Translations under genes and position numbers: made by a program | In this document: positions 56,088 to 64,000 of the stretch, piece after piece | Layout of the letters: every line of letters starts with the position of its first letter | Position numbering within the stretch: the stretch's first letter is position 1 | Source: Stomoxys calcitrans | Taxonomy: Eukaryota > Arthropoda > Insecta > Diptera > Muscidae | Direction: 5' to 3' | DNA length: 64,000 bases | NCBI RefSeq assembly: GCF_963082655.1 | Contig: NC_081554.1 | Span: forward strand, 62,508,820-62,572,819 | The notes under the pieces: model-generated | Told to the model about the DNA's origin: nothing | Database searches by the model: none | The model's input: only the letters and a program-made list of their open reading frames with translations

Positions 56088-56935
56088 TTTTATACCCTCC
56101 ACCATAGGATGGGAGGTAAACTAATTTCGTCCTTCTCTTTGTAACTACACACAATATTCGTCTGAGACTCCATAAAATGTATATATTCTGGATCGTCATG
56201 ACATTTTATGTCAATCTAGCCAAGTCCGTCCGTCCGTCTGTCTGTCGAAAGTACTCTAACTTTCGAAGGAGTAAAGCTAGGCGCTTGAAATTTTGCACAA
56301 ATACTTCTCATTAGTATACGTTGGATGGGATTGTAAATGGGCCATAAAGGTCCATGTTCTGATATAGCTGCCATATAAACCGATTTTGGGTCATGACTTC
56401 TTGACCCTCTAGAGGACGCAATTCTTATCCTATTGAAATGAAATTTTGCACGACGTGTTTTGTTATGATATTCAATAACTACGCCAAGTATGGTTCAAAT
56501 CGGGCAATAACCTTGACTTCTTGAGGCTATAGAGGGCGCAATTCTTATACGATTGGAATGAAATTTTGCACGACGTGTTTCGCTATAACTTCCAACAACT
56601 GTGATAAATAAGATTCACATCTGTTGTAAATGGGCCATATCGGTCCATGTTTTGATATAGCTGCCATATAAACCGATCTTGAATCTTGACCCCGATCTGG
56701 GGTCTTGATTTTCTGGAGCCTCTAGAGGTCGCAATTATTATCCGATTTGCCTGAAATTTTATACGACGGATCCTCTCATGACCATCAACATACGTGTTTA
56801 TTATGGTCTGAATCTGTCTATAGCCTCATACAGCTCCCATATAAATCGATCTGTCTGTTTTACTTCTTGAGCCCCCAAAGGGCGCAATTTCAAATCTAAA
56901 AGGGTTTGCGGTTGGCCTATTTTGTTTCACTTCTT
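56088..56935 (+). mobile_element. Head-array element, sub-family B, tail lost
   Basis: Head TATACCCTCCACCATAGGAT, GTAACTACACACAATATTCG, AAAATGTATATATTCTGGAT, GTCCGTCCGTCTGTCTGTCG. About four B units follow, the last with TCTATAGCCTCATACAGCTC and GAGCCCCCAAAGGGCGCAAT. Confidence 0.87.
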
Positions 56936-57582
56936 CTAGGTTATAGGCGGTTCAATTTCTAGCCGAAAATTGCCACAAAAACCAACCCATGGAATTTAAG
57001 TTGGTTGTATGTGTTTCCATCGAATTTTCCATTGGTGAAAATAAAAGCTCCTTCCCTTTTAAACACCTCCATCATTTAGCCAGTGAACCAGGCAGATCAT
57101 GCGACACACATGATGTTGATGGCAGCAATGTTGCTGTTGTTGCTTATGACGATCATATACGTTGACAGTTGTGATGATGATGATAATGATGACGATGAGT
57201 ACAATAATCGTGAATGTCATGCTGCTCATCATCATAATCATCATCGTCAAATTCTTGTCGTCTAATGGTTTATTTGACGCTTTTCCTTCGGCTTGTTTGT
57301 TTTTTATGATTCTATTTCGAAAAAAAAAAACAAGAGAGAGAGAAAAATCATCTCACACGCCTGATATATTTATGGGACATGTTTAATTGTGTGTTTTTCT
57401 CAAATTAACAAAAAGAGATCACACCGGAACTTAAAATTTTTATTGTAATATGAACTGCAGTACTTCGGGTTGTTTGAATTGTTGAACTTTTTGAGCAGAA
57501 TGTTAGGTACACTGCGAAAGGGTTATGGGGTACCTTATATAATAAGGTATGATCAATCACCTTGATCAACCCCCACAATCTA
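56936..57582. other. Unique DNA with GAT/CAT microsatellites
   Basis: GATGATGATGATAATGATGA at 57172-57200 and CATCATCATAATCATCATCG at 57226-57246. Frames through these give Met/Asp- or Ile/His-rich runs and are artefacts. A GA run (CAAGAGAGAGAGAAAAATC) at 57331. No gene seen. Confidence 0.55.
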
Positions 57583-57804
57583 TTGGGTTGCCCAAAAAGT
57601 AATTGCGGATTTTTCATATAGTCGGCGTTGACAAATTTTTTCACAACGTTGCATTCTTTCTTCTGTCAGTTATCACCTGTTACTTTTAGCTTGCTTTAGA
57701 AAAAAGTGTAAAAAAAGTATATTTGATTAAAGTTCATTCTAAGTTTTATTAAAAATGCATTTACTTTCTTTTAAAAAATCCGCAATTACTTTTTGGGAAA
57801 CCCA
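57583..57804 (-). mobile_element. Mariner-type MITE, reverse (M7)
   Basis: Left end TTGGGTTGCCCAAAAAGTAA followed by TCATATAGTCGGCGTTGACA; right end TTACTTTTTGGGAAACCCAG with two changes. About 222 bp; a small deletion near CACAACGTTGCATTC. Confidence 0.9.
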
Positions 57805-57929
57805 GATGACAGAAAAGTTCTAGTTATACAGTGCGCGACAGAAATATAGGTTCACCCAAACAAATAAAGAACCGGTAGGGAAGAGCAAAAGTCGGGCGGT
57901 GCCCCTGTATAGTACCGTACATCTACACT

Positions 57930-59990
57930 ACCTATTTTTGGCAAGATTGGTCAAGCAATGAGCTTGCAGTGGCTATTGGGGTGAAAATTTGGCGATATAC
58001 ATATATGACAGCTATATCGAAATCTGGGTCGATTATTTTGAAATTCACCACTAATTTCGAGAGTCATAAGAAAATCCTTCCTGCAAAATTGCGAGAGAAT
58101 CGGTTAAAAAATGAGCACTTTTTTGCAATATTTCTCAAAATCGGACGAACATATATATGGGAGCTATATCTTAATCTGAACCGATTTCTATGAAATTCAC
58201 CAGTAATGTCGACAGTCAAGAGAAAATCCTTCCTGCCAAATTTCGAGAGAATCGGCTAACAAAAGACCATTTTATTGCAATATTACTGCAAATCGGACGA
58301 ACATGTATATGGGAGCTATATCTCAATCTGAACCGATTTTGGGCAAACTTTATTGACGTTGTGGAAGTCGCCGTGGAAATCGTTGTGCAAAGTTTTGGGA
58401 AGATTGGTCAATAAATGCGCTTGCAGTGGGTCTAGGAGTGAAAATCGGGCGATATATATATATATGAGAGCTATATCTAAATTTGAACCGATTTCTATGA
58501 AATTCACCAGTTATGTCGAGAATCAAGAGAAAATCCTTCCTGCCAAATTTCGAGAGAATCGGTTAACAAAAGACCTTTTTATTGCAATATTACTGCAAAT
58601 CGGAGGAACATATATATGGGAGCTATATCTAAATCTGAGCTGATTTCGAGCAAACTTTATAGACGTTGTGGAAGTCGTCGAGGAAATCGTCGTGCAAAGT
58701 TTTGGGAGGATTGGTCAATAAATGCGCTTGCAGTGACTCTAGGAGTGAAAATCGGGCCATATATATAAATGAGAGCTATATCTAAATTTGAACCGATTTC
58801 TATGAAATTCACCAGTAATATCGACAGTCAAGAGAAAATCCTTCCTGCCAAATTTCGAGAGAATCGGCTAACAAAAGACCATTTTATTGCAATATTACTG
58901 CAAATCGGACGAACATGTATATGGGAGCTATATCTCAATCTGAACCGATTTTGGGCAAACTTTATTGACGTTGTGGAAGTCGCCGTGGAAATCGTTGTGC
59001 AAAGTTTTGGGAAGATTGGTCAATAAATGCGCTTGCAGTGGGTCTAGGAGTGAAAATCGGGCGATATATATATATATGAGAGCTATATCTAAATTTGAAC
59101 CGATTTCTATGAAATTCACCAGTTATGTCGAGAATCAAGAGAAAATCCTTCCTGCCAAATTTCGAGAGAATCGGTTAACAAAAGACCTTTTTATTGCAAT
59201 ATTACTGCAAATCGGACGAACATGTATATGGGAGCTATATCTCAATCTGAACCGATTTTGGGCAAACTTTATTGACGTTGTGGAAGTCGCCGTGGAAATC
59301 GTTGTGCAAAGTTTTGGGAAGATTGGTCAGTAAATGCGCTTGCAGTGGGTCTAGGAGTGAAAATCGGGCCATATATATAAATGAGAGCTATATCTAAATT
59401 TGAACCGATTTCTATGAAATTAACCAGTTATGTTGAGAATCAAGATAAAATCCTTCCTCCCAAATTTGAAGAGAATCGGTAAACAAATGAGCACTTTACT
59501 GCAATATTTTTCAAAATCGGACGAACATATATATGGGAGCTATATCAAAATCTGAGCCGATTTCGAGCAAACTTTATAGACGTTGTGGAAGTCGTCGAGG
59601 AAATCGTTGTGCAAAGTTTTGGAAAGATTGGTCACATAGTGCGCTTGCAGTGGCTCTAGGAGTGAAAATCGGGTGATATATATATATATATATATATATG
59701 AAAGGTATATCTAAATTTAAACCGATTTCCCTGAAATGCACCAATAATGTCGAGAGTCATAAGAAAATCCTTCCTGCCGAATTTTGAGAGAATCGGTTAA
59801 CAAATTACCATTTTTTTGCATTATTCCTGAAAATCCGACGAACATATATACGGGAGCTATGTCCAAATCTGAACCGATTTCAATAGACTTCGTCTCTAAG
59901 CCGAAAAACATGTCTGCATCAAGTTTTACTTTTTACACAAATCAACATGGACAGACGGACAGACAGACGGACATAGCTAAATCGAATCAG
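57930..59990 (-). repeat. Sub-family E array, reverse, alternating dimer units
   Basis: Two unit types alternate: one with GAACATGTATATGGGAGCTA and GATTGGTCAATAAATGCGC, one with GAGAGCTATATCTAAATTTG and ATCCTTCCTGCCAAATTTCG. ACATGTATAT-type landmarks at 58301, 58608, 58913 and 59220 are 305-307 bp apart (2 x 153). 58200-58595 and 58812-59207 are nearly identical at an offset of 612 bp (4 x 153). (TA)n tracts lie inside, longest at 59677-59699. The right end has the head leader GACAGACGGACAGACAGACG; the head proper is lost. Confidence 0.9.
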
Positions 59991-62015
59991 AAATTCTGTA
60001 CTCCATTCTCAAAAGTCTTTATTTCAGCCCGATATTGTCATGATGTCCGATTTAGTGGTGTTTTCGGAGGTTAGGTGGTCTCCTAGACACTTGAAAAACT
60101 ATCAGCAGCATGCTCTTCTCTCAAATACCATTTTTTTAAACCCTTTATTGCCACTGGTTTAAGGGGAGTTTATGGGATAAGGCTCCTCAAACACTTGGCC
60201 CGAAAATTTGTACTCTTTGGGGGGTGTTTTAGGAAAGGGGCGGTGCCCCAAATACATGGTCCCGCATTTGGATATCAGATTCGAATTTTACTCCCAATTA
60301 CCTTAATTTGAGCCCCATATTGCGATGGTCGGTAAGTATGTCCGACTTAGGGGTGTTTAGGGGAGTGGGGTGGTCCCTCAACCCTTAGTTCTCAAAATAT
60401 ATCAGCATCGTGCTTTACTCTCAAATTTCGATTTCACATTCGTTTTGTAATCTCAAATACCTTTCATTTAAACCACTTATTGCAAAAGTCTGCAAAAATG
60501 TCCAGTTTGGGGTATGAGCCCTAAGAGATCTACTCCCTTTAAGACCCAAAGAAATTGTAATGGTGAGCAAGTACGTCCTATGTGGAGGTTGTTATGGGGG
60601 TGGCACGTCCCTTAGGCAGTTGCTCCCGAATGTTGATAACAGATTCGTGGTCCCCCCCCCCCAAATTCCTTTCATTTGAGACCCATATTTCCTTAGTCGG
60701 CAAACACGACAGGTTTGGGGGGGAGGCATTTTGGGGATGGAGCGGACGTTCAGTGACTTGGTCCTGAAAATATATATCAAATTGGTGTTCTACTCTAAAA
60801 TACCTCTTATTACAATCACTTATTGGGTTTGGTCAGCAAATACTTCCTATATGGGTGGTGCTTTTGGGGTTGGGTTTGCCCCATAGACACTTTTCCCGAA
60901 TATTGATATCAAATTCGTGCTTTACTCCCAAAGACCTTTCATTTGAGCCCCATATTGCTATGGTCGTAAATTTGTCCTCTTTGGTTGGTGTTTTTTCAGA
61001 GGGGCGTCCCCCCAACCTTTTGGCGCCACATTTGTATATCAGATTCGTATTCTACACTCAAATGCCTTTTATATGAGCCCCATATTGCCATGATCAGTAA
61101 ATAAGTCCTGTTGTTGGGGTGTTTCAGGGAAGGACTGCTCCCCCAGAAACTTGGTCCCACATTTAGAAATGAAATTCGTATTCTACTCTTAAATATCTTT
61201 CATTTGAGTCACATTTTGCCATGGTCGGCAAATATGCCCGATTAAGGGGTGTTTTGAGGGTTGGGGTGGCCCACCAAACACTTGGTCCGACAATTGGATA
61301 TCAGATACGTCTTCTACTGTTAAATTTCTTTCATTTGAGTCCCATATTGTCGTGGTTGGTCTATAAATAAATATTTGGTAGGTTTTGGTGGTGGGGCGGC
61401 CCCCATGGGTAAAAATAATTGCAAAGTTTTTCCATTCCACTAAGGAACAGGGGCAAACTTCTCATGAGTGCAGTCCGATATGGTGGGAGGCCACCGTAGC
61501 GCAGAGGTTGTTAGTATGTCTGCCTATGACGCTGAACGCCTGGGTTCAAACCCTGGTGAGACCATCAGCAAAAATATTCAGTGGAGGTTTTCCCCTCCAA
61601 ATGCTGGCAATATTTGTGAGGTACTACGATATGTAAAACTTCTCTCCAAAGAGGTGTCGCACTGCGGCATGCCGTTCGGACTAGGCCCCTTATCATTGGG
61701 CCCCCATAGGTACACCATCCAAAATTTGGGTACTAAATTTTTGTTTTCAGGTGACTATAAGATAGCACACAAAATTTCGCTTAAATCGCAACACCCGTCT
61801 CTGAGATCTGGCGTTTCTGAAAATAAGGATAAGGGAGAGGGTTCGCCCCCCGCTACAGGCATCAAAATATGTAGTACCCTATTTTCATCACGGGTCATTA
61901 TGCACCATCTGTGAAAATTACAAGAAGCTCGGATCAGCCGTTTTTGAGTCTATAAGGAAAACACAAGCAAATAAACAAACAAACCGAAAAACAAACACAA
62001 ATTGATTTTTATGGC
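59990..62015 (+). mobile_element. Type-F element, forward, split by a SINE
   Basis: Around ten F units (CATTTGAGCCCCATATTGCT, GGTCGGTAAGTATGTCCGAC, GGGTGGCCCACCAAACACTT). GAGCCCC-type landmarks near 60945, 61074, 61205 and 61336 are 129-131 bp apart. After the SINE (61412-61698) it resumes with CCATAGGTACACCATCC, GATCTGGCGTTTCTGAAAAT, GGAGAGGGTTCGCCCCC, GTTTTTGAGTCTATAAGGAA, (AAAC)n and ends TTGATTTTTATGG at about 62013. No coding frame. The start box CTAGCTGAACCGGG was not found here. Confidence 0.78.
61412..61698 (-). mobile_element. SINE (S4) with 5' inversion, flanked by 14-nt duplication
   Basis: Read on the minus strand: the SINE head part is inverted (plus-strand 61487-61698, GGAGGCCACCGTAGCGCAGA to GCCCCTTATCATT), followed by the 3' part in sense (61480 to 61412: CGGACTGCACTCATGAGAAG, TTTGCCCCTGTTCCTTAGTG, GAATGG). 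The two parts together cover nearly the full SINE. GGCCCCCATGGGTA (61398-61411) and GGCCCCCATAGGTA (61699-61712) flank the whole insertion. This is the structure expected from twin priming. Confidence 0.85.
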
Positions 62016-62016
62016 C

Positions 62017-62312
62017 TCCACCATGGGATGGTGGAGGGCATAAAAACACCTCGAAATATTCATCAAAGACCCCATAGTAGTATATATATTCTTGATCGTC
62101 ATGACATTTTAAGTCGATCTAGCCATGCCCGTCCGTCTGTCTGTCAAAAGCACGCTAACTTTCCAAGGAGTGGCATATAAACCGCTCTTGCATCTTGACT
62201 TCTTCAGCCTGTAGATGGTGCTATTCTTCTTCGACTTGGCTGAAATTTAGCACGTGGTGTTTTGTTATGATTTTCAACAATTGTTTTAAGTATGGTTGAA
62301 ATCCGGTATATC
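62017..62312 (+). repeat. Sub-family B head and partial unit
   Basis: CCTCCACCATGGGATGGTGG, AACACCTCGAAATATTCATC, GTATATATATTCTTGATCGT, GTCCGTCTGTCTGTC, then one unit fragment (TATAAACCGCTCTTGCATCT, CACGTGGTGTTTTGTTATGA). It follows the F end directly, so its first bases may have been replaced. Confidence 0.78.
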
Positions 62313-62365
62313 AGACAATTTCTCAAAGAAATGAGAACCTGAAGTGGAACTCCTTTTTCCATTAT
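62313..62365 (-). mobile_element. Short retrotransposon 3' remnant
   Basis: ATCAGACAATTTCTCAAAGA and TGAGAACCTGAAGTGGAACT match the 3' region of the 26236-28432 copy (compare 26402-26445). Only about 50 bp. Confidence 0.6.
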
Positions 62366-62586
62366 AAGCGGTCATGGTAACCTATGTTCCAGGGGGTCCA
62401 GAACTGAATGATGCTTAAAGAGGATTAAATACAGCAACCTTCAAAACACTTCCACATACACGTTTCTTCAAAAGCCCATGTTGGGATTGGACTGGGTCAC
62501 TTGACGATATTGTGATCATTGGAGGCACAGTTTACAGACTATGGCCATACGGGTGAGTATAGGTCGAGAAGAGTTTTTTGTATGGA
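62366..62586. other. Spacer, no gene seen
   Basis: Unique-looking DNA. No motif recognised. Confidence 0.35.
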
Positions 62587-62597
62587 TAATTGCTGAA

Positions 62598-62909
62598 CCG
62601 GAGGCCACCGTAGCGCATAGGTTAGCATGTCCGCCGAAGACGCTGAACGCCTGGGTTCGAATCCTGGCGAGACCATGAGAACAAAATTTTCAGCGGTGGT
62701 TTTCCCCTCCTAATGCTGGCAACATTTGTGAGGTACTATGTCATGTAAAACTTCTCTTCAAAGAGGTGTAGCACTGCGGCACGCCGTTCGGACTCGGCTA
62801 TAAAAAGGAGGCCCCTTATCATTGAGCTTTAATTTGAATCGGACTGCACTCATAGATATGTGAGAAGTTTGCGCCTGTTCCTTAGTGGAATGTTCATGGG
62901 CAAAATTTG
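62598..62909 (+). mobile_element. tRNA-headed SINE (S5), full length with target duplication
   Basis: CCGGAGGCCACCGTAGCGCA head, GGGTTCGAATCCTGGCGAGA B box, GGTGGTTTTCCCCTCCTAAT, CTATAAAAAGGAGGCCCCTT, CCTTAGTGGAATGTTCATGG. The 11-nt direct repeat TAATTGCTGAA at 62587-62597 and 62910-62920 is the target duplication. One of the youngest-looking copies. A minus-strand open frame of 157 codons (63231-62758) overlaps its 3' half and is not a gene. Confidence 0.93.
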
Positions 62910-62920
62910 TAATTGCTGAA

Positions 62921-63218
62921 TTGTCAAGGGTTAGCGACAATTCATTCAGAGCGCACAACAAACCGATTACTGGCTTAGGTGTATGTCCATAGTGGCATGG
63001 GCGGATATAAATATGCAATCTCTTTTCAAACTTACCTAACCTAATGTGATTCTGATAACCACTTTGCGATTGTTTATATGGGAAGTTTTTTACATTTTCT
63101 AAGAGACAGTGTTCGTCTGACAGAGTGCTCAAGGTCATGGTCTTTTGGGATAGGCATTTGCTAGATTTATATTTTCCATGAAAATCAGAAATGTGCCTGA
63201 TTTTCGAATTGTATTCTA
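62921..63218. other. Unique DNA, no gene seen
   Basis: Includes AACTTACCTAACCTAATGTG at about 63029. No supported feature. Confidence 0.35.
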
Positions 63219-63455
63219 TTAGGTTGCCCAAAAAGTAATTGCGGATTTTTCATATAGTCGGCGTTGACAAATTTTTTTACAGCTTGTGACTCTGTAATTG
63301 TTACACCTGCACCTGTTACCTTTAGCTTGCTTTAGAAAAAAAAGTGTAAAATTTTAAAGTAAAAAATAAAATTTGATTAAAGTTCATTCTATAATTTATT
63401 AAAAATGCATTTACTTTCTTTTAAAAAATCCGCAATTACTTTTTGGGCAACCCAA
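63219..63455 (-). mobile_element. Mariner-type MITE, reverse (M8)
   Basis: Left end TTAGGTTGCCCAAAAAGTAA, right end TTACTTTTTGGGCAACCCAA. The interior has a local change (TTACACCTGCACCTGTTACC in place of the usual TTCTTTCTTCTGTCAG stretch), so it is an older copy than M2 or M4. Confidence 0.9.
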
Positions 63456-64000
63456 TAATTGCATGTCATTGTCTTGGAGCTATTAAAAGCGACTTTGTTT
63501 GCCCAGGTGATTCTCAAAGGTATGATGAAACAACTCTTCATAGGAAAACTGGAGTCACATAGGCTTTCAAGGCTTTTTACTCTTGCCTATAGCTTGTAGG
63601 CAGTGGTGCGACTGGTTTATTTAGAATCTTTTCTAGAACATTGTGTACTCCATTCAGGTTCAATTTGCTTCTCACCCACAAACTGTATTTCCTAAAAACA
63701 AAATCATCTCAATTTAAATTTGAAATTCAGAACACCAGATCGGTGAAGGTAAGAAGGCAGCCATACTATACCATACACCAACACTCACTACTCACGACTC
63801 AAAGAAGATACGAGTAATTGTTATTCAAAGCAATTTGTCACTTGTGTATAATCGGCCGGCCAGCCAGCCAGCCAGCAATCCAACAAAACTGGCGGTATTG
63901 GAACGTCATGGAAATTTGTATTTTAGGTTTTTGTTATTTTTTTCGCTTTTCTTTCTTGGCATGTTTTCATGTGTCGGCATATTCATACTTGGCTATCCAA
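63456..64000. other. Unique DNA with AGCC tetranucleotide run
   Basis: (CAGC)n-like run CGGCCGGCCAGCCAGCCAGC at 63853-63876. GGTGAAGGTAAGAAGG at about 63743 looks like a splice donor, but no exon is supported. Nothing else seen up to the window end. Confidence 0.4.

Noticed and set aside
57059..57386. Met/Asp- and Ile/His-rich small proteins
   Set aside because: They read through GAT/CAT microsatellites.
62598..62680. tRNA gene
   Set aside because: A and B boxes are present, but the acceptor stem does not pair and the sequence continues into a SINE body; the same holds at 11112, 14351, 50362, 51158 and 61487.
62758..63231. 157-codon minus-strand open frame
   Set aside because: Overlaps the 3' half of a SINE with target duplications; reads antisense repeat DNA.
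63740..63760. Splice donor AAGGTAAGA
   Set aside because: No upstream exon or frame supports it.

Overview
The window is eukaryotic, AT-rich and almost entirely repetitive. I found no intact host protein-coding gene, no rRNA gene, no functional tRNA gene and no CRISPR array. The repeat content points to a higher fly, most likely a muscid/calyptrate such as Stomoxys, Musca or Haematobia. The evidence is abundant arrays built on units like 'GATATAGCTGCCATATA...CCGATCT', a mariner-type MITE with 'TTGGGTTGCCCAAAAAGTAA' ends, tRNA-headed SINEs, decayed non-LTR retrotransposons, and A-rich/CAA-rich unique stretches. The species call is inference. All protein-like matches are broken transposon genes.

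The commonest component is a superfamily of dispersed elements that I call 'head-array-tail' elements. In forward orientation an element starts with a head (TATACCC-CC-CCATAGGATGGGGGTATA-like, then TATATATTCTTGAT, then GTCCGTCCGTCTGTC). It continues with a run of about 153-bp units and ends with a tail (GGTGGTGGG-TTC-CAAGATTCGGCCCGGCCGAACTTA-like). Sub-families A, B, C, D and E differ a lot in sequence but keep the same period of about 153 bp. They occupy roughly 1-1010, 2712-3360, 3640-5600, 9345-10340, 11318-13290, 15940-17035, 21145-23487, 36115-38960, 42720-44045, 44665-46335, 47085-51013, 51546-52040, 54310-54752, 56088-56935, 57930-59990 and 62017-62310. A second type, F, has units of about 130 bp, a start like CTAGCTGAACCGGGTCCGCT and an end in (AAAC)n then ATTGATTTTTATATATAAGA. 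It fills most of 24130-25850, 29715-32000 and 59990-62015.

Other mobile DNA: four non-LTR reverse transcriptase copies (1011-2700 minus, 7461-8640 minus, 26236-28432 minus, 39745-42705 plus) and a fifth fragment (32300-32925 plus). Four DD(D/E) IS630/Tc1-mariner-type transposase remnants lie at 20074-20655, 32010-32300, 35104-35740 and 51023-51545. Three of these share one internal deletion. There are eight MITE copies, five recognisable copies of one tRNA-headed SINE plus two older minus-strand remnants, and one copy of a second tRNA-headed SINE. A GGTACC-rich satellite lies at 17036-18500.

Structures worth attention are the shared 153-bp periodicity, several long fold-back (inverted) duplications with short loops, a SINE insertion with twin-priming structure and a clear target-site duplication, a 612-bp (4 x 153) recent duplication, and a possible 5' UTR first exon near 53380-53664. 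That exon is the only hint of a host gene. Unique-looking gaps (5.6-6.8, 10.3-11.1, 13.3-14.2, 23.5-24.1, 33.1-35.1, 39.0-39.7, 44.0-44.7, 52.0-54.3, 55.0-56.1 and 63.5-64.0 kb) are AT-rich and show no coding signal that I can support. The window therefore reads as intergenic or long-intron DNA.
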